Assembly (NCBI GenBank): GCA_902806595.1
Contig: CADCXC010000010.1
Location: 372,001 to 436,000 of the forward strand
From: Pyrenopolyporus hunteri
Lineage: Eukaryota > Ascomycota > Sordariomycetes > Xylariales > Hypoxylaceae
Length of the DNA: 64,000 nt
Reading direction: 5' to 3'
Every line of letters begins with the position of its first letter. Within the stretch, counting starts at the first letter, position 1. The notes under the pieces are model-generated. The model saw only the letters and a list, made by a program, of their open reading frames with translations, did not search any database and was not told the origin of the DNA. A program made the position numbers and the translations under genes. Shown here piece by piece: positions 35,390 through 47,504 of the stretch.

Positions 35390-36420
35390 ATTATCTATTA
35401 AAAATAATATGAAAAAAAATTTTTATATATTAAAATTATTACGTATATTTAAAATATTTTTTATAAAACGTTATATTTTAATTTTTTTAATTTTCGTTAT
35501 TATTTTTTAAACGATTTATACTTTTTAAATTTATACGAAAGTAAAAAGTAAATTTATATTAATTTTAAAATAAACGTCGAATATAAAAAATATAAATATT
35601 AAATTATTAAAATTAACGATATCGTTAATTATTTTAACAATTATTTATAATCGAAATACGCGAAAATTTAAATTTTAAAATTCATTTATAATAATTTTAT
35701 AAATTTTATAAATAAAGTTATAATATTTTTAACTTTATTAATAAATTAATATATTTTAACGGATATTTAATAATAAATAATTTCGATAATATAAATTTTA
35801 TTTCGAAATTTAATATTATTAAAATTCGTATCGATATTATATATAATAATGTTCGAAAATTTAAAGTAAATATCGCTTTAATATTATTTTAACGTATTTT
35901 AAGTTTTATTAATAAAAATAATTTTTATAAAACGTATTATTTAAAATTTTATAATAACGTCGATTATATATAAAACGAAACGTTTATTTAAATATATAAT
36001 ATTAACGATAATTTCGTAATTAAAATTTATATTTAAATTTTTTAAATTAAGTTTAAATTTTTAAAAAATTTCATTTTTAATTTAATAATAATAATAAAAT
36101 TTATTAATTTTTTTAATATTTTTAATATCGACGTTATATTTTATTTTATTTAAAAAAATATATAATTTAATTATAAAAAAATAATTAAATCGAATATAAA
36201 TATAACGTAATTTAAATTTTATAAAAAAAATTATATTATCGAAATAAAATTATAAATGTTTTTATTTATAAATAATAACGACGATAATATTATTTTTTTC
36301 GATTAATTAATTCGTAACGTTATTTAAATAAACATTTAATCGATTTATATTTTTTAAATAGATAAAAAACGAAATATTTAAATTTATAATATAAAAATTA
36401 ATTAATTAAAATAAAACGTT
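35390..36420. repeat. Repeat block Y, direct copy at 41,615-42,480
   Basis: It is collinear with 41,615-42,480, with shared landmarks TTAAATTCGTATCGATATTAT, ATTTTATAATAACGTCGATTATATATAAAA and TTTTTTCGATTAATTAATT. The plus-strand frame near 35,830-36,060 is nearly open (only RIP-type stops), so it derives from coding DNA of an unidentified element. Confidence 0.8.
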
Positions 36421-37209
36421 AATTATAATCGTTTTTAATAATTTAATTAAAGGTTTATTTTCGAATTTAATGTTGATTTTACCGATTCGATTATTATTTA
36501 TTTTAAAGTTTCGATCGAGAAAACTTTTTATAAAAATTTAATATTAATTTTTTTTTATAATAAATATTTTAATTACATCGATATCGAAAATAATATTTTA
36601 AAAAATATTTTTAATATATCGACTTAAAATAAACGTAATATTATTTTTTAATTTATCGATAAAAAATAATAAAAAATAATTCGTTATTAATATATTTAAT
36701 TAATTAAATATATTATAGTTAATTAATATTAAAAGTCGATTTTTTTCGTTTCGAAAATTATAATATCGTAATCGTCGTTTTTCGACTTCGAATTTTTTTA
36801 TTTAATATTTTTATAATTCGTTAAAAATATAATATATTTACTTTTATTTTTAACTTTTTAAATTTAGTAATATTTTTTAATTTTTTTTATTTATTTTTAA
36901 AATATTTAATAAATTAATATTTTTTTATATATATTTAAAAATAATATTTTTAAGTTTATATTATTTTTTTTGATTAATATCGACCGTTTTTATTATTTCG
37001 ATAATACTTTTATTTAATATAAAATTAATCGAAATTTTCGTTATTATTATCGTTAATTATAAATTAACGCGTTTTTTTAATATTTTCGAAAATATCGATT
37101 AATACGTAAAATTTATTAATTAATTCCTCGAATTAATATAATAAAATAAATAAAATATATTATAATTATAATATATTACGATAAATATATTATATAATTA
37201 TAATAAATT

Positions 37210-37770
37210 ATTATTTATTTTTAAAATTTTTTTTAAAAATTCGTTAATATAATATTAATTTATTTAATATAATTTATAATATTTTAAAATCGAATTTTCC
37301 TTCGTTTTTTTTTTCGATTTTAATATCGAAAAAAATAATCGAAATTTAATTATAATAATATTAAATTTTATTTTATTTCGTATTAAAATATCGTTTTATA
37401 ATTAAATATATATTTATAAAATATTAATAATAAAATATATTATATAAAAAATAAATGGTTATTCGTTTAATAAAAATAATAAAAAATATAACGTAAAATT
37501 AAATTTAACGAATTTTAATCGTATAATATACGTTTAAAAAAACGGAATTTATTTTTTAAAACGTTATAAAGTTTTTTAATATAATTATTTTTATTATTTT
37601 AAGTTTTTTTAAAATAATCAATAATAATAAAAAGTATATTTCGTTAAAAATTCGAATAAAAAAATGTCGTAATAAGTATTATTTTATTAATTTTCGACGA
37701 ATATAAATATAAAGATCGATTTAATTAATAAAAATTATAAAATCGTTTAAAAAAAATCGTGATTTTCGAT
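37210..37770. repeat. Repeat block Z, inverted copy at 41,040-41,620
   Basis: The reverse complement of this block matches 41,040-41,620, for example GTTAAATTTAATTTTACGTTATATTTTTTATTATTTTTATTAAA in both. Here G survives outside CpG on the plus strand more than C. Confidence 0.8.
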
Positions 37771-38159
37771 ATAATAATTTTTTCCCTTTAATATAACGTT
37801 TAATAAAACCGTTGATATTATATATAAATTATTCGATAATAATTTAAAAGGTTTATAAATATTTTTTAATAATAAAAGTTAAAGTTATTTTTTTCCTATA
37901 AAATTAAAAATATATCGTTAATTATACTTCGATTCGATATATATTAATATAATAAAATATTAATTAATTATAATAATTTAAAAAAATACAGTTATTTTTT
38001 ATAAAATAAAAACGAAAAAAATAAATGTATTAAATATTTAAAGTTTCGATTAATTACGTAAATTATTTTAATTATTTTAAAGGTTAAATGAAATTAACGG
38101 CGAAGGTTTAAATATTAATTATTAAAAAATTTATATTATAAAAAGTTATAATAAAAAAA

Positions 38160-38428
38160 GCGGTAAAATGTAAAATATAAACGATAAATTATTAAAAGTA
38201 ATAAAAGGTAAATGCGTTTATTACGAAGGTAATTTATAACGTTATTAAAACGATATTAATAACGATTTTATCGAAGTAATAAATATTATCGAATTTAAGT
38301 TTTTATATTCGATTAATTAATTAAACGTTTAAAAAACGAAAAATTTTAATCGTTATTATATTATAACGTATATATATATCGACGTAAATATTTTTAAATA
38401 AATTATATTTTTTTAATTCGATATATAA
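38160..38428. repeat. Diverged direct repeat, copy 2 of pair with 31,965-32,235
   Basis: See the copy at 31,965; this one is less decayed (AAAGGTAAATGCGTTTATTACGAAGG). Confidence 0.75.
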
Positions 38429-38519
38429 ATATTTTTTATATTAATATATTAAATTATTTTTTTTATTTTTATTAATTTATCGTAATTTTATTTTAATAAT
38501 TTACGTAATAATAAAAAAT

Positions 38520-38945
38520 TTAATAACGTTAATATTATTTTTATTTATATAAATATTTTTACATTAATGTAATTTTTAAAATCGAATGTAATTAACGTAA
38601 TATAATTTAAAAATTACTTAAAATAAAACTTTTAAAACGTTTTTAAAATTTTTTTATAATTTTTTTAATTATATAAATATATAATTTATTTTTATTTATT
38701 AAATTTAAATTTATTAATATAAATAATATTTACGTTATTTTTTATTAAAAGGTAATAATTTACGAGTTTATTTTTTTTATTTTATTATTATATAATTAAA
38801 ATGTTTAATAAAAAAAATAAAAATAATAAAAAAATCGAAAATATATTTAATTAAAATTTAAAGTTTATTTATGTTTTTTTATTTAATAAAATTAAATTTT
38901 TTTTTACGAATTTACGTTTAAATCGAACTTTTAATTTTTTACGAT
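38520..38945. repeat. Repeat block A, direct copy at 40,600-41,000
   Basis: Collinear landmarks are ATTATATAAATATATAATTTATTTTTA, CGTTATTTTTTATTAAAAG and ACGAATTTA...TTTAAATCGAA. It abuts the left arm of the large palindrome. Confidence 0.75.
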
Positions 38946-39765
38946 ATAATAAATATAAGGATTAATATTCGTATTATTTATTTTTAATATCGAATTTTTA
39001 TCTATATTATTAATATAAAAAATATATTTCTTATTTTTTATTCGACCCTATTAACGGATTTTTATATAAAAATATAATAAATTAAATAATTTTTTCGAGG
39101 ATAAATACGCTTTTTCGATTAAATTTTTCGTATATATTAAATTACTTATAATTCCTACCATATATTTTATTATATATCTTATTATATCCTACTTATTTTA
39201 AAGATGTAAAATATAAAAAATAAATCGTTAATTTCGCGTTAATTAAATCTTTTTAATAATATAAATTTTATATTAATGTATAATTTATTTTAAAAGTTAT
39301 TTAAATATAAAGTTATTTAAAAATATAAATAATAGTTTTAGGGGTAATTATATAATCCCTTTTAACGGTCGTATATTTTTTTAATATACGTATAAACTTA
39401 AATATATATTTAAATAATTTTTAAAATAAAGTATATATCGATATAAAATTTATACCATTAAAAAATTTAATTAACGCGAAATTAACGATTTATTTTTTAT
39501 ATTTTATATTTTTAAAATAAGTAAAATATAATAAAATGTATAATAAAATATATAATAGAAGTTATATGTAATTAAATTAATTAAAAAAATATAAAATATA
39601 TATTATATATTAATACGATTATACGTAAATTTATATATAAGGTTATTAAATATAATATATATTTTAATGTATTAATAATGCGGATAAAATTCGATATTAA
39701 AAATAAATAATATAAATATTAATCTTTATAAATATAAAAAACTTAAAAAAATTAAAAATAATAAA
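38935..39765. repeat. Large imperfect palindrome (arms ~415 bp) centred at ~39,350
   Basis: The reverse complement of the right half follows the left half. Matching pairs include ATTATTTATTTTTAATATCGAATTTT (left ~38,975, right ~39,700), CCATATATTTTATTATA (left ~39,158, right ~39,550) and AAATAAATCGTTAATTTCGCGTTAATTAAAT (left ~39,217, right ~39,490). The centre is AGGGGTAATTATATAATCCCT (39,340-39,360). Its origin is unknown: inverted duplication, MITE or foldback element. Confidence 0.8.
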
Positions 39766-39917
39766 ACGATATTTTATTATAAATAAAATAATATTATATA
39801 AAAAAAATGTTAATATCGAGTATATTATTATAATAAAAAATTTTTATATTATTATAATAATAATTTTTTTAATTCTTTAATTTATATTATTAATTTTAAT
39901 AACATTAATTAATATTA

Positions 39918-40125
39918 ATAAATATATACGTAAATAAAATAAAAAAATAATAATAAAAATAAACGCGATATAATAAAATTAATATTATATAAATTATTTA
40001 AAAAAATTTATTTAATAAAAAAATCGTAAAAAAAATTTCTTTTATATAAATATAAATATATAAAAAAATTTTTTTAAAATACGTATTACGAAATAATACG
40101 TATATAAATTAATTAATTATTAAAT
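39918..40125. repeat. Diverged direct repeat, copy 2 of pair with 33,330-33,515
   Basis: See the copy at 33,330. The block ends in the same TACGTATTACGAAATAATACGTA palindrome and runs into the CGACGATTTT array, exactly as a transposed unit with its neighbour would. Confidence 0.75.
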
Positions 40126-40310
40126 AATTTTTCGTAACGATTTTATCGAAAAATAATAAAAATAATTTTTTACGACGATTTTATCGAAAAATAATATAAA
40201 GTGGTTTTTTACGACGATTTTATCGAAAGGTAATATAAGGTAATTTTTCGCGACGATTTTTCGAAAAATAACACGGGTAATTTTTCGTAAAAATTAAAAA
40301 ATATTACGAA
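40125..40310. repeat. CGACGATTTT-type tandem array (right array)
   Basis: Four or five ~42-bp units (TAATTTTTCGTAACGATTTTATCGAAAAATAATA and variants) with rising G content towards the right. Related to 33,235-33,310. Confidence 0.8.
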
Positions 40311-40435
40311 AATTATATTAAAAATTATATTAAAAATTATATTAAAGATTATATTAAAAATTATATTAAAAATTATATTAAAAATTATATTAAAAATTAC
40401 ATTAAAAATTATATTAAAAATTATATTAAAAAATA
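40311..40435. repeat. 12-bp tandem array TTATATTAAAAA
   Basis: Nine or ten near-identical head-to-tail copies with single variants (AAAGATTATATT, TTACATTA). Confidence 0.9.
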
Positions 40436-40599
40436 TATAATTATAAAAATAATCGTAAAATTCGAAAAAAATCGAAGGTTATTATATTATTTTACGAAAA
40501 TAACTTTTAATTTATATAATTATATTAAATTATTTTTATTTTATCGTTTTTAATTTATTATAAATTTATTTAAATAATTTTTATAATATTAATAAATTA

Positions 40600-41000
40600 A
40601 ATAAAATTTTAATAATATTATTTTTATTTTTATTTATATAAATATTTTTTATATAAATGCGATTTTTAACGTTAAATAAAATAAACGTAATATAATTTTT
40701 AAATCGTTTTCAAAATTTTTTTAAAGTTTTTTCGATTATATAAATATATAATTTATTTTTAATTTTAGTTTTTAAATTTATTAATATTATTAATATTTGC
40801 GTTATTTTTTATTAAAAGTTAATAATTTATAAGTTAATTTTTTTATTTTACGGTTATATAATTAAATTTTTTAAAAATTTATATTTAAAAAACGAAATAA
40901 TCGAAAAAATATTTAATTAATTTTTTAAATTTATTTATATTTTTTTATTCGATAAAATTTAATTTTTTAACACGAATTTATATTTAAATCGAATTTTATT
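40600..41000. repeat. Repeat block A, second copy
   Basis: Direct copy of 38,520-38,945; it leads directly into block Z'. Confidence 0.75.
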
Positions 41001-41039
41001 AATAATTTTATTAAATATCGAATTAAAAAAATTATTATA

Positions 41040-41620
41040 TCGAAAATTATAAATTTTTTTAAATAAATGTATAATTTTTATTAATTAAAAATTAAAAAAT
41101 TTATATATTTATATTCGTCGATAATTAATAAAATAATATTTATTAAAATATTTTTTAATATAAATTTTTAATAAAATATATTTTTATTATAATCGATTAC
41201 TTAAAAAAAATTAAAATATTAAAAATAATTATATCGAAAAATTTTATAACGTTTTAAAAATTAAATGTCAATTTTTTTAAACGTATATTATAAAATTAAA
41301 ATACGTTAAATTTAATTTTACGTTATATTTTTTATTATTTTTATTAAAGGAATAATTATTTATTTTTTATATAATATATTATATTATTAAAATTATATAA
41401 ATATATATTTAATTATAAAATAATGTTTTAATATAAAATAAAATAAAATTTAATATTATTATAATTGAATTTCGATTATTTTTTTAATATTAAAATCGAA
41501 AAAAAAAAACGAAAATAAATTAAAATTTAAAATATTATAAATTATATTAAATAAATTAATATTATATTAATAAATTTTTTAAAAAAAATTAAAAATAAAA
41601 ATTTATTATTTTTAAAAATA
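41040..41620. repeat. Repeat block Z', inverted copy of 37,210-37,770
   Basis: Inverted relative to Z; it directly abuts Y' at about 41,615. Confidence 0.8.
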
Positions 41621-42480
41621 ATATAAAAAAACTTTTTTATATATTAAAATTATTATATATATTTAAAATAGTTTTATAAAATATTATATTTTAATTTTTA
41701 TAATTTTTATTATTATTTTTAAACGGTTTATATTTTTTAAATTTATATTAATTTTAAAATAAATATCGAAAATAAAAAATATAAAAATTAAATTATCGAA
41801 ATTAATAATATCGTTAAGTATTTTAATAATTATTTATAATTAAAATATATGTAAATCTAAATTTTAAATTTTATTCGTAATATTTTTATAAATTTTATAA
41901 ATAAATTAATATTTTTAACGGAAATTTAATAATAATAAATTTTAATAATATAAATTATATTTGGAAATTTAATATTATTTAAATTCGTATCGATATTATA
42001 AATAATAATATTTAAAAATTTAAAATAAATGTCGATTTAATATTATTTTAATATATTTTAAATTTTTTAATAAAAATAATTTTTATAAAACGAATTATTT
42101 AAAATTTTATAATAACGTCGATTATATATAAAATAAAACGTTTATTTAAATATATAATATCGACGATAATTTTTTATAAAAATTAATATTAAAGTTTTTT
42201 AATTTAAATTAAAATTTTTACGAGTTTTTATTTTTTATTTAATAATAATAATAAAATTTATGAATTTTTTAATATTTTTAATATAAAAGTTATAATTTAT
42301 TTTATTTAAAAATATATATAATTTAATTTTTATAAAATAAATTATATTATCGAAGTAAAATTAAAAATATTTTTATTTACGAATAATAATAATAATTATA
42401 TTATTTTTTCGATTAATTAATTAATAACATTATTTAAATATATAAAAAACGAAATATTCGAATTTATAATATAAAAGTTA
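41615..42480. repeat. Repeat block Y', direct copy of 35,390-36,420
   Basis: Slightly shorter through internal deletions. It is more decayed than Y: several CpG of Y are TpA or TpG here. Confidence 0.8.
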
Positions 42481-42539
42481 ATTGTCGTATTATTTAAAAA
42501 ATTTAAAATGGAATTATTTAAATTATTTTAAAAAAGTTT

Positions 42540-43820
42540 ATATATATTAAAGGATTTTTTATATCGTTAAATTATATATTATTAATAAAAAATAAAAAAA
42601 CTTTATAAAATATTAAATATAAAAAAACTTAACGTTTTATTTAAAAAAATATTTTACGATTTAAAATTTACGATATAATTATATATCGAAACGTTACGAT
42701 TTTTAAATTACGTATAATTCGTAAAATTAAAAATAAAAATAACGTTACATCATATAAAAAATTTTGTTTAATAATTTAAAATTATAATAATTTCGAAAAA
42801 AAAAAAACATTATAACTTATATATCGATTATTTAAAAAGTTAATTAATAAATTATATTAATTTTAACGTTTATATTACGTCGTAATTTTATCGTCGAAAA
42901 TAAAATATTTAATAAAATTAAAATTAAAACGAATTTTTTAAAAATTATAAATTTAAAAATCGAAAATCTTAATAATTCACGTATTATTATTTATAACAAA
43001 AATTTTAACGTATCGATTTATTTAAAAAAAATTAAATTAAAAAAATTAAATTATTAAAAGTTAAAACCTTTAATATAATAAAAAATTCGTAAAATAATAA
43101 ATTCAACACGCGTATATCGTTTTAATTTATTAATTCGAAACGACTTTTAATTATTTAATAATAATTTAATATTTTAAATTAAAACTTAAAAACATAAAAA
43201 CTTTTAATATTAAAATTAAATAATAAATAAATAATTAAACACGTAAATTTTTAAAATTTACGTTTATAAATTTTCGTTATTAAAATTTTTATAAATAATA
43301 AAAATATAAATTCGTAAATCGAATACGTTATTATTTTAAGTAATGAAAAATCCACCGATCGAAATAATAAAATATAAATTATTAATAATATTATTTATTA
43401 ATCGTTTATTAAATATAAATAAATTATTTATAATATATTTATTAAAAAAATTTATAAAATAATTAACATTTTCAACGTCGATTACGTCGTTTATAATATA
43501 ATTAACATTATTTTAAAACGTTTATTATTTTTTAAAATTTTTTTTATTTTATATATCAATTTTTTTATTAATATTTAATATAAATAAAAAATATCAACGA
43601 AAATAAATTAATAATTAATTTAATAATTTTAAAATAATTTTATAAAAACTAAAAAAATAATAATATTTAATAAATATATAAATTTTATAATTTTTGAATA
43701 AAATTATATAAAACTTAATAAAAAATAATTAAATTAATTTACGATCAAAAAATACATAAAACGAAGAAATTAATTAATAATTCGTAATTAATTAATCACG
43801 AAAAAAAATAATTAATTAAT
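42540..43820. repeat. Repeat block X', inverted copy of 33,497-35,220
   Basis: It is inverted relative to X although its neighbour Y' is direct, so the X-Y unit was rearranged in one of the two places. C survives outside CpG on the plus strand here. Confidence 0.75.
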
Positions 43821-45108
43821 TTAAATATATTATTTATTAACGATTTATTTTTTATAATTAAAATTCTTTTAAAAAAATTAAAAACGTTTTAAAAAAATTT
43901 ATGTAATTTAATACGCGGTTAATAAATTAATTAAAATGTATTTATTTTTTTAAAACTACGAAAATCCGTAATAATAAAAATTTTATTATAATTAACGAAA
44001 AATAATTATTTATATTACGATATTTTTTAAACGATTATTTTTAAAATATATAAAATTACAAAATTAAATATTTATTTTTTTAATTTTTAAATAATTTTAT
44101 ATATATTATAAACGTTAAATAAAAATTAATAAAATAAGTTGATTATATTTTAAAAATAAAAGAAAGAAAATAATCGATACGAAAATATAAACGATAATAA
44201 TATATAATTTTTTATTAAAAAATTATTAATAATAACGATATAAATAAAAACGATTAAAAAGAAATAAAAAAATATTATAAAATAATAAATAATAATTTTA
44301 ATTTTAAAAATAATAAAAAAAAAATAAAATTTTCGACGAAATTTTTTTTATATTATTAATAATTATATTTTTAAAATTCATTTTTTAATATAAAAGTAAT
44401 TTAATAACATATAAAAAATTTATTTTTTATAATAAATTTTTAATACGAAATATTTATCGTTAATAAATAAATAAAATATAATTAAAAAAATAATAAACGA
44501 TAAATTATACGTATAAATAATATAAAATAATCGATTTTTATTTATTATTAAATTTATTATTTTATTTTTATATTTATTAAATTTTTATTTTACGAATTTA
44601 ACGATTCAATTATTATTTATAATAACGAAAAAAATTAATTAATTAAATATAATAAATAAAATTTTAATATAAAAAATTAATCGTTATATTAATATATTTT
44701 ATATTTTTATTTTTAATTTTTAATTAAATTATTAAAAATAATAATATTCGAATTATTAAAATTTAATTAAAAAATAACCTTGAAAAATATAAAAAATTAA
44801 TAAATTATTAATGAAAAGAATTTATATAAAATTTCGAAAAAATTAAAATAATATAAAAGTTTTTTTAATATTTATATATAAAAGATTTTAAAATATATCG
44901 TTATATTTAATCGATAATAACTTTTATTTAATAAAAAAAATATAATATCGAAATAAAATAAAAATTATAATATTAAAATATAATATATTAATTAAATAAT
45001 TTATTTTAAATTTAAACAATTTTTTATTATCGATATAATTAAAAATAAATATTTAAATTTCGAAGCATAAAACATATAAAATAAATAAAATAAAAAATCG
45101 AAGCGTAA

Positions 45109-45285
45109 TTAATACGACGTAAAATATTAAAAATTAAAAATTAAATTTTATTAATGTTATAAAAAAAATTAAATCGCCGTTTAAAAACCGCGATTTTATA
45201 TTTAAACTTCGACGACGTATTCGATCGAAGGTTTAATATCGGTTATTTAATAAAATTAAATTTATCGTATCGAACCGTAATAATA
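45109..45285 (-). repeat. Decayed LTR (3' LTR of the minus-strand gypsy element)
   Basis: On the plus strand it starts TAATACGACGTAAAATATTAAAA and ends CGTAATAATA, so on the element strand it runs TATTATTACG...CGTCGTATTA. This is consistent with a TG...CA LTR whose ends were mutated by RIP. It is collinear with 51,600-51,786 at most positions (CGATTTTATATTTAA, TCGGTTATTTAATAAA). Confidence 0.8.
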
Positions 45286-46103
45286 CTTTTTTTTAAATTT
45301 AATCTTTTTTTCGTTTTTTATTATTATTTATTTAATTATTTTTAATTTTTTTTAAATTTATTAAAGAAAATTTCGAAATTAATTTTTAATTTTTATTATG
45401 AAATTTTTTCAATTTTAAATTAAGTTATATAAAATTTAATAAATTAAATAATATAATTTATTTTTTAATCGTTAAAATATTTTTACGTTTAATATTTTCT
45501 TAAAAATTTATTTTAAATATTCGTTTTTTCATTATTTATATAAATTAAAACTTCGTTATTTTTATATTAAGTTTAAATAAATATATTAATATCGTTTTAT
45601 TTAAAAAATAAATTATTAAATATTTTAAGTAAAAAATATAAAAAATTAAAAAAATCTTTCTATTTTTTAAATAAATTAAATAAATAAAAATTATCGTAAA
45701 ATTTTAATATTTTATATAAATTTCGATGTTTATTATCGAATTTTTTTATCGAATACTTCCTTTTAATATTTTATATATCGAAAAAAACGATTAAAAAAAT
45801 TCGATACTTCGAATAATTTATTCATTTTTAATTAATATATAATATTTATTTTTTTTAACTTTTAGTAATAATTTTTCGAAGAAATTTTATATTTTCTTTT
45901 ATTTTATTTCGTTAATATATTAAAAGTTAAATATTTTTTTAAATTATTATTATTTTCGATAAAAGTAATTTTTAAATTTTAATTTTAAACTAAAAATAAG
46001 ATTTATAATTAATAAAAAAATAAAGTCGATTAATTTAAATACGATATTATTAATTATAATTAATTATTAATTTAAAAATAAAAAATTAATAACGGATATA
46101 ATA

Positions 46104-46362
46104 GTATTTCGAATTTACGGTTTAATTATTTTTAAAACGTTAAAATAAATTAAAATTTTTGATTATTAATAATTATTAAAAACGTATTTTATAAATTTTA
46201 AATTCGATAAATAAAAATATTTATTAATTTTTTAATGTTTAAAAAAATAATTAATATAAAATAATATATTTTAATAAATTTATCGATTATAACGAAAATA
46301 TATTTATAAATAGATTTTTTTTATAATTTAATAAAAACGTAACGTAATCGATTTTAATATTT
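46104..46362 (-). pseudogene. Gypsy integrase core, RIP-inactivated
   Basis: One minus-strand frame aligns with the catalytic core of Ty3/gypsy integrases from the IDYVTFL block (normally MDF-TGLP) through SINLLKYIIL (normally DRLTKM-HF-P) and the FIEFKIYKI block to the region of SDRGPQF. The catalytic Asp codons are lost (TCG ATA replaces the D-R of the second Asp block). About a dozen in-frame stops are all explainable as Gln or Trp codons hit by C-to-T or G-to-A. Confidence 0.8.
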
Positions 46363-46959
46363 ATTTAAAATGCGAAAAAAAATTTAAAAAAATTATAATG
46401 ATTTTTAAAAAAACGTTTCGAAATAATTTAAATTTAATATATTTATAATAATTTTAAATATCACGTTTAATATTTTTATAAATTTTAAATTAAATATAAA
46501 ATTTTAAAATTAAATGATATATTTTAAGTGTATTTAAATATTTCGTTAAAATTAAATTATAATATCGATATAAAATTTAAACGATAAAATTTTTATTTTA
46601 AAATATAAAAAAATAACTTTAAAAATAAATTCGATTTCGTATTAATTTATAACCGGTAAAAGGTAATTAACGTAAATCTTCGCGTAAATTTTTAAATTAT
46701 TTTCGAAAAAGTGATTTTTTTTATAAAGAAAATCCGTTAAAAATTAAAATTATATTTTAAATTAAAAGGGATTTAATATAAATTTCGTTAATTAACGTAT
46801 CGATTAAAATATCGATGTTAAAACGAAATAAAGAAAATTATTTTCGAATTAAAAATAATATAATTTATTAAAAATTTATTAATTTATTTAATTTATTATT
46901 AAAAAAATATGATATTTATTTAATATTTTTTATCGTCGATTAAAATTAATATATCATTT

Positions 46960-47109
46960 AAAAAGTAATTAAATATATTTAAACGTTTTATTTTTAAATT
47001 AAATTAATAAATAATTCAAAAATTAAAACGATTTAAAAATTCGATTTATTTAATTTAATAAACGTTTAATTATTTAATAATTATAAAATATTTTAAATTT
47101 TTTAATTTT
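46960..47109 (-). pseudogene. Gypsy RNase H C-terminal part and tether, RIP-inactivated
   Basis: The minus-strand frame reads NLKYFIIIK-LNVY-IK-IEF then LNRFNF-IIY (dashes are stops). This corresponds to the NLEYF...QLN-RQ-RW-EFL..F-F-I-YRPG block that follows RNase H in gypsy pol. It resumes directly beyond the 390-bp insertion. Confidence 0.8.
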
Positions 47110-47499
47110 AGTGGTAATAGTAATAATAATATATTTAACGTTCGAGTGGATTTATTTAAATATTAAATATTAAAGGCTCGTATTTTTATATAAAATATAA
47201 AACGATTAAAATAAAAATTAACCTTTAAAAAAACCTCGTATTAATGTATTATTATTATATAAAAAACTACTTAATAATTAAAAAAAACCGAACGTTTTAT
47301 AAAATTAATATAAAACTTTTAAATACCCCCCGATAATATTTTTTATAGGATTAATATATGATTAAAGTCGGCGTTAAAAAAAAACCTAGCCGTTTTTTTA
47401 AAAAGAGGGTTTTTTTAACCGTAACGAAACTCGAACCCACGTATATTAAAGTCCCACGCCTAATGTAAGCTAAACGTTTAACTATTACGTTATGCGGTT
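47110..47499 (-). mobile_element. Candidate tRNA-derived SINE inserted in gypsy RNase H
   Basis: A ~390-bp segment interrupts the pol frame between 47,109 and 47,500 and is visibly less decayed than its surroundings (runs such as TACCCCCCG, CTCGAACCCACG, GTCCCACGCC). On the minus strand it begins exactly with a tRNA-like head (47,499-47,416), continues with ~300 bp of unrelated body and ends in an ATT-rich tail (ATTATTATTACTATTACCACT). The flanks carry a direct repeat, 47,095-47,109 and 47,500-47,514, identical at 14 of 15 positions. All four are hallmarks of a SINE. The flank repeat is AT-only, so chance cannot be excluded. Confidence 0.6.
47416..47499 (-). pseudogene. tRNA-like head with A and B boxes
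   Basis: Ends AACCGCA / TACGGTT pair 6 of 7 (one C-A, as expected from a mutated G-C). D stem ACGT/ACGT pairs 4 of 4. T arm GTGGG-TTCGAGT-TTCGT pairs using G-T wobbles and contains a perfect B-box core GGTTCGA. The A-box region TAACGTAATAG differs from the consensus only by G-to-A changes. The anticodon arm is not assignable and the spacing (83 nt) suggests a class II or derived tRNA. It is not expected to be charged. Confidence 0.6.
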
Positions 47500-47504
47500 A
47501 ATTT

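Noticed and set aside
47416..47499. Functional tRNA gene
   Set aside because: The anticodon arm cannot be folded, the T stem relies on wobbles and the sequence is part of a 390-bp insertion; better read as a SINE head or relic.
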